Positions 26,085-36,061 are shown, numbered from the stretch's first letter. The stretch is DNA of 64,000 nucleotides from Pseudaquidulcibacter sp041917055 (GCA_041917055.1 JAYRYJ010000001.1:1-64000); one strand, 5' to 3'. Made by a program: numbers and translations. Notes: generated from the letters alone by a model not told the origin.

Positions 26085-28766
26085 TTGAAACATTTCGGGA
26101 AATTGTGTCTGGTTTCGACATTTTTAATCAGTGCTGGCTTTACACCTTCTATTGTGATGGCCCAAGATAATCAAGTTCAAATCAATCCCCAAAATTACTG
26201 GCCCCAAGCGGAATTTGACAGCAATATTCCGAATATGAAAAGCGTTCTTGGCTATGATTTCGGTGAAAAAATTACGAATGTCGCCGATGGCATTAAATTC
26301 CTAGAAGCATTACAAAAAGCTGCACCCGACAGGATCGTATTGAAAGATTATGGAAAAACCTGGGAAGATCGCCCGTTGGTTTATGCCATTATCGGCACTT
26401 CTGAGCAAATTGCGAGCCTTGAAAAAATCAAAGCCAATTCGCGCGCTCTCGCATTTCCCAATTCGGTTTCAGCGGCAAAGAAAAATGAGATAATTGATAC
26501 CCAACCAAGCATTGTTTGGCTAACAAATTCGGTTCATGGCGATGAAATAAGCCCCGCCGATGCAGCGTTAAGAATGGCCTATTATTTATTGGCGGCTAAA
26601 CCAAATCCGCAGATTGATAATATTCGAAAAAATGTTTTGACCGTGATTGTGCCGTTTCAAAACCCTGATGGTCGCGAAAGATTTATTGCATCAAATAATG
26701 CCGCAATGGGCCTAAATCCTGATACATTTGAATTGGCAGCAGAGCGGGATCAGCCATGGCCTGGCGGTCGTATGAACCATTATAATTTTGATTTAAACCG
26801 CGATTGGTTCGCCCTTACCCAGCCAGAGACCAAAGGGCAAACCGCTGCAATGTTGGAATTTTATCCTCAAGTGGTGGTTGATGCCCACGAAATGGGTCGT
26901 GATGGCAATTTCTTTTTCCCGCCCGAAGCCAATCCGATAAACCCAACCCATACCAAGGAACAAAAAGACTTACGCGCGGTTTTTGGTGCAAATAATGGCA
27001 AATGGTTTGATAATTTCGGCATTTCTTATTTCACGCGTGAAGTGTTTGACGGTTTTTACCCAGGTTATGGCGATTCCTGGCCCACTTCCCAAGGCGCGAT
27101 TGCCATGACCTATGAACAAGCGTCAGCACGCGGTCTTATGGCGCAAGGAAAAAATGGTGAAATCTTGACCTATCAAGATACTGTGCGCAATCATTTCGTC
27201 GCGTCTCTATCGACCCTTGAGGCTGCTGCAATCAATCGCAAAAGGCTTTTGGGTTCGTTTTATGATTTTCGAATGTCAGCGATTGATGATGGTGCAAAAT
27301 CCGGCACCAAAGCCTTTTTAATTCCAACGCAGATTGACCAAAGCAGTGCCGATAAATTGGCGGCATTGTTGGCAAGACAAGGTATTGAAGTAAACGCGGC
27401 AAAATCTGGCTTTTCGGCGTGTGGCATTAATTATGGCGCGGGAACTTATATTGTCCCGACCGCACAACCCGCCTATCGCTTGGTCAAAAACCTATTAGAA
27501 CGCAATATTCCATTAGATGAGGAATTTGCAAAACGGCAATTAACGCGCCTTGAAAAAGGCCTCAATGATGAGGTTTATGACGTAACCGGCTGGTCTTTGA
27601 CATTACAATACAATCTTGATGTCAAAACCTGCGCACAATTGCCGAATATAACAAGTGCCAAAATCGGCGGTGATTTTATCAGTATCGGTCAGGTTGAAAA
27701 CCCAACTGCCAAAGTGGGTTTTATTGCTCCGTCCTCAAGCACCGCATTTAATCGCTTTGTCGCGAAATCCCTCAATCAGAACATAAAAATTCGCGCCCTT
27801 GAAGAAGCCTTTACAATAAATGGAAAATCTTATCCATCGGGAAGCGCGATTATTCTTAATTCCGAAAATGACGAGAAAAATATCACCAAAGCCAAAGAAA
27901 TCGCCAAGCAAAATGGTGAAAACCTTATCGGAATTGACACAAGTTGGGTTACGGAGGGGCCAAGTTTTGGCTCGATGAAATCTAAATCCTTGAAAGCGCC
28001 GAAAATCGCGATTGCATGGGATTTCCCGACAGATCCTTATAATGCAGGAAATGCGCGGTTTGTGATTGAGCGCAAAATCGGTTTCAATGTCACCCCGCTT
28101 AGGGTCTCCAAACTAAAATCCCCGAGTTTGAATGCATTTGACGTTTTGGTTTTACCAAATGGCGGCAATTATGCTGATGCATTGGGCGAATCCGGCCTTA
28201 GAAATCTTAAAACCTTCATGCAAAATGGCGGCACGATTATTTCATTGGGCGGCGCGACCCGCTTTCTATCGTCCCAAAATGCGGGCGTTTTTGCGACAAG
28301 TCTTGAAACCATTAAATCAGAGGCAAAACCTGAAAAAAGCGGTCAAATAAAGGACGAAAAAGAATATATTAGTGCAATTACACCGGAAACCGATGCACCA
28401 ATTGAACTTGATGGCGCAATCTTAAAGGCCAAATTAAGCGAAGAACATTGGCTTACTCAAGGCATGAAAAAAGAGCTTTATATTATTTATTCGGGCACTG
28501 ACGTTTATAAGCCTTTACCACGCGACAAAGGCGAAAACCCGATAATCTTTGCCAATGCCGATGAAATCGCGGCTTCAGGAATGGTGTTTGAAAGCAATAA
28601 ACAAATCATGGCGAATAAGCCCGTTGTTATGGTTTCCCATTATGGCGGTGGCATGGCAATCGGTTTCACTGCCGACCCAATTTATCGCGCCCATTCTGAT
28701 GGTTTAGACAGCCTAATTTTTAATGCTTTGGTGCATTCAATTGCACGGGCGAATAAGGTGAGATAG
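26085..28766 (+). CDS. Secreted M14-family zinc metallocarboxypeptidase
   Basis: An 893-residue exported peptidase. TTG start at 26085 after GGGGAT; the next ATG would remove the signal peptide (cut near VMA-QD). Zinc ligands of the M14 family are His151 and Glu154 in HGDE and His268 in DAHE; a later Glu in MTYEQASARG fits the catalytic Glu. The long C-terminal half (about 400-893) looks like a class-I glutamine amidotransferase-like Rossmann region (LPNGGNYADALG, IISLGGATRFL) as in other large M14 proteins. Likely digests peptides in the periplasm or outside the cell. Its TAG lies at the edge of hairpin array 2. Confidence 0.9.
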   Translation: MKHFGKLCLVSTFLISAGFTPSIVMAQDNQVQINPQNYWPQAEFDSNIPNMKSVLGYDFGEKITNVADGIKFLEALQKAAPDRIVLKDYGKTWEDRPLVYAIIGTSEQIASLEKIKANSRALAFPNSVSAAKKNEIIDTQPSIVWLTNSVHGDEISPADAALRMAYYLLAAKPNPQIDNIRKNVLTVIVPFQNPDGRERFIASNNAAMGLNPDTFELAAERDQPWPGGRMNHYNFDLNRDWFALTQPETKGQTAAMLEFYPQVVVDAHEMGRDGNFFFPPEANPINPTHTKEQKDLRAVFGANNGKWFDNFGISYFTREVFDGFYPGYGDSWPTSQGAIAMTYEQASARGLMAQGKNGEILTYQDTVRNHFVASLSTLEAAAINRKRLLGSFYDFRMSAIDDGAKSGTKAFLIPTQIDQSSADKLAALLARQGIEVNAAKSGFSACGINYGAGTYIVPTAQPAYRLVKNLLERNIPLDEEFAKRQLTRLEKGLNDEVYDVTGWSLTLQYNLDVKTCAQLPNITSAKIGGDFISIGQVENPTAKVGFIAPSSSTAFNRFVAKSLNQNIKIRALEEAFTINGKSYPSGSAIILNSENDEKNITKAKEIAKQNGENLIGIDTSWVTEGPSFGSMKSKSLKAPKIAIAWDFPTDPYNAGNARFVIERKIGFNVTPLRVSKLKSPSLNAFDVLVLPNGGNYADALGESGLRNLKTFMQNGGTIISLGGATRFLSSQNAGVFATSLETIKSEAKPEKSGQIKDEKEYISAITPETDAPIELDGAILKAKLSEEHWLTQGMKKELYIIYSGTDVYKPLPRDKGENPIIFANADEIAASGMVFESNKQIMANKPVVMVSHYGGGMAIGFTADPIYRAHSDGLDSLIFNALVHSIARANKVR

Positions 28767-29070
28767 GCTCAAACTTTGGTGTCTAATTAGGTTGTTGCCT
28801 GTGGAAATGAATTAAGATGGTTGGGGAAGGCCTTTATGGGCAGGTTTGCCATAAAGACCAAAGAAAATTGTGAAAGCCTAAAACCGGGCGTCAAGAGACG
28901 CTACGCTTAAACTCTTGACCCCCATTTTTAGGCGCGGCTCTCGAAATGCCCTGCTTAACGAATTGAAATAATTGAATTATTGTTCCCAGCAACCGCCGTG
29001 CGGTGTGGCATTGTCAAGCCCTTTACCGATAGGCGCGCGTAGCGCGGGGCTTTACAAGGCCACACCGCAC
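28766..29070. repeat. Hairpin array 2, related to array 1
   Basis: Begins GGCTCAAACTTTG, keeps the block TTGGGGAAGG followed by hairpin GGCCTTTATGG...CCATAAAGACC (28829-28859), then hairpin 28876-28933 (outer stem GCCTAAAA/TTTTAGGC, inner GTCAAGAG/CTCTTGAC, loop with CGCTACGCT), and a long hairpin 28998-29070 (outer stem GTGCGGTGTGG/CCACACCGCAC perfect). Compared with array 1, the second hairpin differs by paired changes that keep every pair. The closing outer arm of array 1 is not present here. Confidence 0.85.
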
Positions 29071-29217
29071 GAGCCATAATATCATTATCTTTTGCGCCCG
29101 AAATCTCATTTCGGCAAAAAATAAAATAAAACAAAAAAACAAAAAACCGTCGAATCTTGGATAATCGAATAGACTATAAAGCATCAAATACTGCAATGAC
29201 CTGTTACAAGTTCAATT
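28767..29217. other. Intergenic region between convergent M14 peptidase and DUF4175 genes
   Basis: Holds hairpin array 2 (to 29070), then an AT-rich stretch with a 7-base stem CCGAAAT-CTC-ATTTCGG (29098-29114) followed by an A-rich run. On neither strand does that stem precede a T-run in the right direction, so I do not call it a terminator. No gene is visible. Confidence 0.75.
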
Positions 29218-31449
29218 CTATTCCATTCGCATCAGGTCTTCATAATATTTTTTTTCTTTTTCGCTTTTGTCGGGCATTCCCAATAATTCGCGGAGTTTTT
29301 GCATGATGCTTCGCGATTTAGATTCTTCATTGTTTTTGATGATGTTTTCGTTTTCACCCTGCGCTTGGCCTTGTCCTGGCTTTTGACTTTCGTCTGGGCG
29401 GCCCATTGGATCGATTGGGGATTGCTGATTATTTTGCGCTTTTAATAATGCCTCAATGGCGTGCTTTTGTGCCTCTATTGCGTTTTCGCGATTATTTTGT
29501 TTAAGCGCCTCTGCTGCCTCTTCCATAGCATTTTTCGCGCTTTCCAGGTCTTGGTTTTTGCCTTGATTGCTTTGCATTAAATCGCGCGCTAGTGCTTCTT
29601 GTTTAGCGGCTAAATTCTTGGTTTCATCTGATGACAGGGTTTCGTCCAAAATCTCTTTCTGGCTTTGCAAATAATCTTGTCCGCCGCCCGATTGTTCACC
29701 ATTTTGGGTGATTTTTAGGTTTTGCATCATTTGATTTAATGCATCTAATTGAGCACTGGCTTCATTTGGGTCGCTTTTTGAATTGATATTATCCAAGGCG
29801 CGCGAAATACTCTCACTTTCTGTGCCCGAATTATCTTCGATTTCCATATCGCCACTTTGCTCTTGATTTTGCGCGGTTTCGCGAACGTGTTGATTAATGG
29901 CATTTTGCAATTCACGTTTTATGGCATCAATTTCTTCTTCGCTTGCATTATTACGCAATGCATTTTTCAATTCCTCGATTTTTTGAGCAATCAGGCTTTG
30001 GGTATTGGGCGTTGGGTTACGTTCGGTCTCAATCATTTCCCACAATAAATCCGCAACTTTTTTTGCCTCAGTCAAGTTCTCGGCACTCTCGAGATTAGTT
30101 AGTATATATTCGATTGCGACGGTTTTACTTTCATCAAGACCTGCGGCCTGCGGATAAAGTGAAAATTGCAAAAGTGCGTTAAAGGCGGATTGAATTTTTG
30201 GCGGCGCTAAATCGATTGGCGTTACTGCATCAATAATATTTTCTTGACCACGTTCGGCATCATATAAACGAAATTTCTGATTTGGCCCACTTTTATATGG
30301 CAGAGTTTCACGCAGAACATCTAGGCGGATTTCATTTAAGGCGCGCGCCAATGGCGTTGCAAATTCCGGCTCAATAAGTTTCAGTGAAAAAACGCGTGTT
30401 TGTGTCTCATTACCAGCATTGTCGATGATTAATATTCGCGCTTTCGCAATTTGGCCAATTAATGCACTCTTGGCGACATCAATCTGCATCTGACCCTTGA
30501 TTTCAACACCTTCAGAAATCGGAATCTCTATTGCCTCATTAATTATTCTCCCGTCGGCGCGACCATCTAACAAAACAATAAGCCGCGCGATTGCATAATC
30601 GTCTTTCGCACTTATTTCGACAATTGGAATTGAACCTCTATATTCGACAATACCGCCGAAACTTGAAATTTTTGGCGGTGAATCATGTTTGATTTTGATT
30701 TTGGTTTTGAAAAGGCCATTTTTTGTTTTAACTTTAAGGATCCCGCTTTTTTTTACGACAAATTGCCCCTCAGACTTTCCATTTCCATTATTAGAAGCAA
30801 TTTTTTGCCCTTCGAAAGTGATTTTGGGTGGGTTTCCTGCGTCAAAGACAGAAATTTGAATTTGCGAGTTTACTGCAATTTCGTAATGTTTTTCACTGCC
30901 AAGATTAAATTCCGATTGTTTTGTGTATTCGGGCGGTCTTACCAAAATACTGATATTATTTGCGATTTCGTTTTTGGGTGGCGTTAATGCATTTGCGATT
31001 TGCTTTGGGAAACTGAATGCTAAGACAATGGCGATTATCGACAAAATTGCGATAATCTTGTCAGACGGTTCAAAAATATCGAACCAATTTAGCTTTTTTG
31101 TTACTCCTTCATTCAATTGCTTTAAGTGAATATCCCAAAAAGCATTGCGGTTTACGGGTGCGTCGCCTTTCGCCAATTCAATTGCGTCGGATAATTGCGG
31201 GTTTCGATTAAAAACCTTTCGCACAAATCCTGATTTTTTTAAGCCAAGGCCGACCAAGAGCATTATGGCAAAACCAAGCCAGGCCAAAATACCGAATATT
31301 TGCGAAAAATCCTTGTGTCGCAACCATGCGGCATTCACACCAATTATGACCAAGACCGACAATGCTATAATCAAAGCACGAAAAATATCGGCAATAATCG
31401 CAAAAGTCCGAATTCGTTTTTCGAAACCAAGCAATTCGTTCGGTTTCAC
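29218..31449 (-). CDS. DUF4175 / TIGR02302 family membrane protein
   Basis: A 743-residue protein of a family largely restricted to alphaproteobacteria. Two N-terminal membrane segments (about 17-40 and 50-70), a third near 130-150, then strand-rich periplasmic sequence (about 165-360) and a long Gln/Asn/Glu-rich, coiled-coil-like C-terminus (about 470-743). GTG start overlapping the TGA of the LhgO-like gene (GTGA), so the two are coupled. The family has no settled function; the topology suggests an envelope scaffold. Confidence 0.85.
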   Translation of the reverse strand: MKPNELLGFEKRIRTFAIIADIFRALIIALSVLVIIGVNAAWLRHKDFSQIFGILAWLGFAIMLLVGLGLKKSGFVRKVFNRNPQLSDAIELAKGDAPVNRNAFWDIHLKQLNEGVTKKLNWFDIFEPSDKIIAILSIIAIVLAFSFPKQIANALTPPKNEIANNISILVRPPEYTKQSEFNLGSEKHYEIAVNSQIQISVFDAGNPPKITFEGQKIASNNGNGKSEGQFVVKKSGILKVKTKNGLFKTKIKIKHDSPPKISSFGGIVEYRGSIPIVEISAKDDYAIARLIVLLDGRADGRIINEAIEIPISEGVEIKGQMQIDVAKSALIGQIAKARILIIDNAGNETQTRVFSLKLIEPEFATPLARALNEIRLDVLRETLPYKSGPNQKFRLYDAERGQENIIDAVTPIDLAPPKIQSAFNALLQFSLYPQAAGLDESKTVAIEYILTNLESAENLTEAKKVADLLWEMIETERNPTPNTQSLIAQKIEELKNALRNNASEEEIDAIKRELQNAINQHVRETAQNQEQSGDMEIEDNSGTESESISRALDNINSKSDPNEASAQLDALNQMMQNLKITQNGEQSGGGQDYLQSQKEILDETLSSDETKNLAAKQEALARDLMQSNQGKNQDLESAKNAMEEAAEALKQNNRENAIEAQKHAIEALLKAQNNQQSPIDPMGRPDESQKPGQGQAQGENENIIKNNEESKSRSIMQKLRELLGMPDKSEKEKKYYEDLMRME

Positions 31450-32555
31450 TTTTTTGCCCCCAAAATGCTTGCCACATATTCACCGATCGCAAGGCTTGAG
31501 GTAAGGCCCGGACTATCAATTCCAAACAGACAGATTAGATTTTCTAAGCCGTGATTTTCACTATTAAGAATTTCAAAATCGTGAAAATCTTCAATATTTT
31601 CGCCGACTTTTGGGCGAATTCCGGCATAATCGGGGGTCAATAAATCCGCATCAATTTGCGGCCAATACGCCCTTATTGATTGCGCAAAAATCTCGCGACG
31701 CGCAAGATTGACCTTATAATCCAATTCCGAGACTTCTTCGACATCGGGGCCAAATCGCGCATGTCCTGCGGCATCTGGCGTTAAATGAATGCCTAAGCCG
31801 CCATGATTTGGAATAGGATAAATAAGGCGCGAAAACGGCGCTTTGCCTTGATAGCGAAAATAATTGCCCTTGGCATATTTCATGTGCGGCACAAATTCAG
31901 GCGCAAGGCCCGCAACATTTTGCGCAACTTTTTGTGACCAAAGCCCGGCACTAAGAATTAGATAATTGGCGCTCAATTTAGTGGTTTCGTCGCCCGAAAT
32001 TGTAATTTGCCATTCGCCATTTATTAGTTCGGCGTTTTCAAATTTGGAATCGCGCGCCAAAGCCCCGCCGCCTTCCTCGATTTCGCCCAAAAGCGCCAGC
32101 ATAATTGAATGCGAATCCATAATGCCCGAAGTGGGCGCATAAATTGCGGCAATCGCATTTATTGCGGGTTCGAGTTTTTTGATTTCCGATTCATTTATTA
32201 AACGCATATTCGGCACGCCATTGACCAAACCCTGATCAAAAATGCGATTTAATTTTGGGATTTCGCTTTCAGATGTGGCAAGGATTAATTTCGATATCGG
32301 GTTTGCCATTATGCCGCGCGGGGCACAATAATCATAAATCATTTGATTGCCGCGCACGCAGAATTTGGCTTTTAAAGAACCGGTTGGATAATACATTCCG
32401 GCATGAATAACTTCGGAATTGCGCGATGAAGTTTCTTCACCGAAACTGTGATTCTTATCGATTATTATGACGCTTTTGCCCGCGCGCGCCAATGCGGCCC
32501 CAATGGATAGGCCAACCATACCCGCGCCGACAATCAAAACATCAATATCCGCCAT
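31446..32555 (-). CDS. FAD-dependent L-2-hydroxyglutarate oxidase/dehydrogenase-like protein
   Basis: A 369-residue DAO-fold oxidoreductase. FAD-binding GAGMVG at 10-15, then SSRNSEVIHAGMYYPTGSLKAKFCVRG, which is the pattern of LhgO/L2HGDH enzymes that oxidise L-2-hydroxyglutarate to 2-oxoglutarate, and a C-terminal GIRPKVG and DSPGLTSSLAIGEYV. The substrate is inferred from this pattern. The stop overlaps the GTG of the DUF4175 gene. Confidence 0.86.
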   Translation of the reverse strand: MADIDVLIVGAGMVGLSIGAALARAGKSVIIIDKNHSFGEETSSRNSEVIHAGMYYPTGSLKAKFCVRGNQMIYDYCAPRGIMANPISKLILATSESEIPKLNRIFDQGLVNGVPNMRLINESEIKKLEPAINAIAAIYAPTSGIMDSHSIMLALLGEIEEGGGALARDSKFENAELINGEWQITISGDETTKLSANYLILSAGLWSQKVAQNVAGLAPEFVPHMKYAKGNYFRYQGKAPFSRLIYPIPNHGGLGIHLTPDAAGHARFGPDVEEVSELDYKVNLARREIFAQSIRAYWPQIDADLLTPDYAGIRPKVGENIEDFHDFEILNSENHGLENLICLFGIDSPGLTSSLAIGEYVASILGAKK

Positions 32556-32576
32556 GAATATTGGATTATATTATAT

Positions 32577-33221
32577 TTATTGGGAAACCCTTAACCCAAT
32601 TGGGCACGAAACGCCCAAACCTCCTAAACCGCAATATCCTTCGGGGTTTTTTGCCAAATATTGCTGATGATAGGTTTCGGCATAATAGAAATCAAAATCA
32701 ATTAGGATTTCAGTGGTGATTTGACCAAACCCGACTGCGGAAATTTCGCTTTGATAATCGTCGCGAACAATATGGGCGCGTTCATATTGGTCGTGATTGG
32801 TGACATAAATTCCACTTCGGTATTGCGTGCCAATGTCGCCGCCTTGTTTCATACCCTGTGTCGGGTCGTGATTTTCAAAGAATACACGCAAAAGTGATTC
32901 AAAATTAGTGTGCTTGGGGTCAAAAACCACCAAAACCATTTCGGTATGGCCGGTGCCGCCAGAACAAACTTCTTCATAAGTTGGGTTTTTGGTATAACCC
33001 GCACCATAACCAACGGCGGTTACATAAACCCCTTTAGTATTCCAAAATTTGCGTTCCGCGCCCCAAAAGCAACCCATTCCGACATAGAAATATTCGAGAC
33101 CTTCGGGGAAAGGTGGGAAAATAGAACGACCACTAAGGAAATGCGAAGTTTCGACATTAAGGGGCGTATCGCGCCCAAGGATAGCATCTTCTTTGTTTGG
33201 TAAGTGGCTTTTTGAATACAT
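32577..33221 (-). CDS. msrA: Peptide-methionine (S)-S-oxide reductase
   Basis: Repairs methionine-S-sulfoxide in proteins. 214 residues, with an N-terminal extension of about 45 before the catalytic motif GCFWGAER (Cys51). HTEMVLV and DPTQGMKQGGDIGTQYRS are standard. C-terminal Cys residues (YCGLGGLGVSCP) can act as resolving cysteines. Its ATG is one base after the stop of a small basic-protein gene, whose end contains the ribosome site AAGGTG. Confidence 0.96.
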   Translation of the reverse strand: MYSKSHLPNKEDAILGRDTPLNVETSHFLSGRSIFPPFPEGLEYFYVGMGCFWGAERKFWNTKGVYVTAVGYGAGYTKNPTYEEVCSGGTGHTEMVLVVFDPKHTNFESLLRVFFENHDPTQGMKQGGDIGTQYRSGIYVTNHDQYERAHIVRDDYQSEISAVGFGQITTEILIDFDFYYAETYHQQYLAKNPEGYCGLGGLGVSCPIGLRVSQ

Positions 33222-33222
33222 T

Positions 33223-33594
33223 TCACACCTTGTTGGGACGATTTAATGTCTTAACATATTTACGTTTCTTTGCCGCTTCAAGTTTCAATTTTTTTTCACT
33301 TTTTGCACGAAGCGGCTTTCGCGGCTTTTGTGGAGCTTTCTTTTCGCTTTCGCCCTTGGCTTTTAGTCTTATTTGTTTGACTTTAAGCCCTTGACGCAAG
33401 GATAATGGCGCATTCATCGCGCCTAAATCAGGGTCTTTAAAAGCGCGTCCATATTTTTCCAACCTTTCACCAAGGCTATCGATAAATTCATTTTCCCAAT
33501 CGGTAAGTTCAATATTGTTCGCCGCCGCCATCGCTTTTGCTTTGGCGACATATTTACGCGCTTTATTGCTTAGATTCTTTGCATCTTCGTCCAC
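33223..33594 (-). CDS. Small Lys/Arg-rich protein, unrecognised
   Basis: A 123-residue protein. The first 80 residues are helix-rich (KYVAKAKAMAAANNIELTDW, then a short motif FIDSLGERLEKYG); the last 45 are highly basic (Lys/Arg/Ala) and may bind nucleic acid. I do not recognise a family. It precedes msrA with a single base between, so the two are likely co-expressed. Confidence 0.75.
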   Translation of the reverse strand: MDEDAKNLSNKARKYVAKAKAMAAANNIELTDWENEFIDSLGERLEKYGRAFKDPDLGAMNAPLSLRQGLKVKQIRLKAKGESEKKAPQKPRKPLRAKSEKKLKLEAAKKRKYVKTLNRPNKV

Positions 33595-33630
33595 CGAAGA
33601 ATATTATCGCCAATTATTGCTTAGACAAGC

Positions 33631-33903
33631 CTAAATTTCGCCCAAGGCGTGGAGATATAGGTCAAGCATTTGTTCTTCTTCAATGCGCTTTTTTTGGTCT
33701 TTTTTGCGAAGGCGCACCACGGTTCTAAGAGCTTTGGTGTCGAAACCCAATGCTTTGGCGTCGCCATAGACATCTTTAAGCTGATCCATAATTTCTTGTT
33801 TTTCGGCTTCAAGATTTTCGATGCGCGAAAGATAGGCGCGCAATTTATCTTTTGATGTTTCGGTTAAAGCCTGTGGTGCGGTGATTTCAGCGTCAAAATC
33901 CAT
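33631..33903 (-). CDS. gapR: GapR-like DUF2312 DNA-binding protein
   Basis: A 90-residue protein matching Caulobacter GapR, a nucleoid protein that binds overtwisted AT-rich DNA ahead of forks and RNA polymerase. Diagnostic sequence: LSRIENLEAEKQEIMDQLKDVY, then LGFDTKALRTVVRLRKKD and the C-terminal LDLYLHALGEI. I start at the ATG at 33903, preceded by AAGGAATCACAA; the upstream frame is longer but has no such site. Confidence 0.92.
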   Translation of the reverse strand: MDFDAEITAPQALTETSKDKLRAYLSRIENLEAEKQEIMDQLKDVYGDAKALGFDTKALRTVVRLRKKDQKKRIEEEQMLDLYLHALGEI

Positions 33904-33968
33904 TTGTGATTCCTTTTGCCCCTTGCACCAAATTTTCGGCGCGGGTTCAATAGGAAAAATGCACTTAT

Positions 33969-34571
33969 TCACATACCGATACCATTGGTTTTGCTTTCGA
34001 TTTCAAAAAGCCCACGTTTTGCGGCGTCATTATAGGGATTAAGCCACAGAGCTTTTTCATAAGCCACGCGCGCGCCATCAATATCAGACATCTCAAACTT
34101 AATTCCGCCGATTGCCGCCCAAGCAATATTATTGCGCGGTTCGATTTCGACAATTCGTTCAAGATTGGTCAAAGCGGCAGTTTTATCACCCAAACGAAAC
34201 AAGATTGCCGCTTTGACATTGCGCGCCTCATTAAAATTGGCATCAAGGCGCAATATTTGGTCAATGGTCAGTAACGCGTTTTCAATATCATTTTGTTCGA
34301 ATGCCGCCTGCGCGGTTTGCATTAGAATATTAATTCGCTCCGACTTATTAGTGCTTTGTTCCAAAAAGATTTCGCTTTCCAATTGTTGGGCAACAATTGA
34401 ATTCTGCGCATTGCGTAAATCTTCATAAAGGCTATCAAGTTTTTGGTTCTTTGCACCGATTGGCAGGTTGAACGTTTTTTCGCCAACAAAATTCAGGCAC
34501 AGAATTGTGATAATCGAACCAATCAGAACTGGTTTGGAATAAACAATTTTCCCAATATTTGAAAACCACAT
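33969..34571 (-). CDS. TPR-repeat membrane protein
   Basis: A 200-residue protein with one N-terminal hydrophobic segment (about 11-28), a coiled-coil-like stretch, and two to three tetratricopeptide repeats (about 85-195: AFEQNDIENALLTIDQILRLDANF, then LGDKTAALTNLERIVEIEP, then GARVAYEKALWLNPY). Probably anchored in the inner membrane with the repeats in the periplasm. Partner unknown. It lies between gapR and the divergent leuC. Confidence 0.82.
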   Translation of the reverse strand: MWFSNIGKIVYSKPVLIGSIITILCLNFVGEKTFNLPIGAKNQKLDSLYEDLRNAQNSIVAQQLESEIFLEQSTNKSERINILMQTAQAAFEQNDIENALLTIDQILRLDANFNEARNVKAAILFRLGDKTAALTNLERIVEIEPRNNIAWAAIGGIKFEMSDIDGARVAYEKALWLNPYNDAAKRGLFEIESKTNGIGM

Positions 34572-34641
34572 TTCACAAGATTAGCGCTAAATTCTTAATA
34601 AGATACTGGAAAAACCAAAACCTTTTGTATAGACAGGCGCA

Positions 34642-36054
34642 ATGAGCATAAAACCACAAACACTTTACGACAAAATCTGGGATTCGCATTATATTTGCGA
34701 CACTGATAATGGCGATTCACTAATTTATATTGACCTCCATTTAATCCATGAAGTGACAACACCACAGGCTTTTGCGGGGCTTGAGGCCAATTCGCGTAAT
34801 GTCCGTGAACCGAAACGAACTCTGGCAGTTGCCGATCATAATACACCAACCGAAGGCCAAGAATTGGGTCTTGAAGGTGTGAAAGATAATGAGGCGCGCC
34901 TGCAATTGGCAACACTTGCGAAAAATGTCGAAAAGCATGGCATAGAATTTTTTCCGATGGGCGACATCAAAAACGGTATCGTCCATGTTGTGGGCCCCGA
35001 ACAAGGCCGCACCCAACCGGGCATGACAATTGTTTGTGGCGATAGTCACACCTCAACCCATGGTGCATTCGGTGCTTTGGCGCATGGCATTGGCACCTCC
35101 GAGGTTGAGCACGTTTTGGCAACCCAAACCCTTCGCGCTCGAAAAATGAAAAATATGGCGATTGAAGTGACAGGCGAATTGTCAGTTGGCGTAACCGCTA
35201 AAGACGTTGCCCTCGCAATTATTGCCAAAATCGGAACTGCGGGTGGCACGGGTTCGGTAATCGAGTTTATGGGTTCTGCAATTCGCGGCCTTTCAATGGA
35301 AGGGCGCATGACATTATGCAATATGGCAATCGAAGCCGGCGCACGCGCGGGCCTTGTTGCTGCAGATGACAAAACCATCGAATATTTGCGCGGCAAGCCC
35401 AGTGCGCCAAAAGGCGGCGCATGGGAAATGGCGCAAAAATACTGGCAGGAAATGCATTCTGATGAAGGTGCAAATTTCGATATCAAAATCACTTTGGATG
35501 GCGAAAAAATTAAACCTATGGTCACTTGGGGCACGAATCCCGAACAGGCAATTGCAATTGATGAAACCATTCCAAATGGTGAAGGCCTTACCGAAGGCGC
35601 GAAAGAAACTTTTACGCGTGCAATAAATTATGTTGGCTTGAATGCCGGGCAAAAAATTGAAGGTGTGAAAATTGACCGTGTCTTTATCGGCTCTTGCACC
35701 AATTCCAGAATTGAAGATTTACGCGCCGCAGCCCAAATTGCCAAAGGCCGAAAAGTCGCCGAAAATGTGCGGGCAATGGTGGTTCCCGGTTCAGGTTTGG
35801 TAAAATACCAAGCCGAAGAAGAAGGCTTGGACGAAATTTTCAAAGCTGCCGGTTTTGAATGGCGCGAACCTGGCTGTTCAATGTGTCTGGGAATGAATCC
35901 CGATAAATTAGCGGCAGGGGAAAGATGCGCTTCAACTTCCAACCGCAATTTTGAAGGTCGCCAAGGCCGGGGTTCTATGACCCATTTATGTTCCCCACAA
36001 ATGGCGGCGTGGGCGGCGATTAAAGGATTTTTGTATGATTATCGCAAGGAATAA
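34642..36054 (+). CDS. leuC: 3-isopropylmalate dehydratase large subunit
   Basis: Isomerises 2-isopropylmalate to 3-isopropylmalate in leucine synthesis, with LeuD. 470 residues, the family length. [4Fe-4S] cysteines Cys352 (GSCTNSR), Cys412 and Cys415 (PGCSMCLGM). N-terminal TLYDKIWDSH and CGDSHTSTHGAFG are classic. leuD and leuB are not in this window. It converges on the DUF1444 gene with seven bases between the stops. Confidence 0.96.
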   Translation: MSIKPQTLYDKIWDSHYICDTDNGDSLIYIDLHLIHEVTTPQAFAGLEANSRNVREPKRTLAVADHNTPTEGQELGLEGVKDNEARLQLATLAKNVEKHGIEFFPMGDIKNGIVHVVGPEQGRTQPGMTIVCGDSHTSTHGAFGALAHGIGTSEVEHVLATQTLRARKMKNMAIEVTGELSVGVTAKDVALAIIAKIGTAGGTGSVIEFMGSAIRGLSMEGRMTLCNMAIEAGARAGLVAADDKTIEYLRGKPSAPKGGAWEMAQKYWQEMHSDEGANFDIKITLDGEKIKPMVTWGTNPEQAIAIDETIPNGEGLTEGAKETFTRAINYVGLNAGQKIEGVKIDRVFIGSCTNSRIEDLRAAAQIAKGRKVAENVRAMVVPGSGLVKYQAEEEGLDEIFKAAGFEWREPGCSMCLGMNPDKLAAGERCASTSNRNFEGRQGRGSMTHLCSPQMAAWAAIKGFLYDYRKE

Positions 36055-36061
36055 TTGCCAA

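Noticed and set aside
29098..29114. Hairpin CCGAAAT-CTC-ATTTCGG as a terminator
   Set aside because: The adjacent run is A on the plus strand and lies on the wrong side for the minus-strand gene.
34572..34641. Leucine attenuator or riboswitch before leuC
   Set aside because: Only 70 bases of AT-rich sequence, no leader peptide with Leu codons and no hairpin pair.
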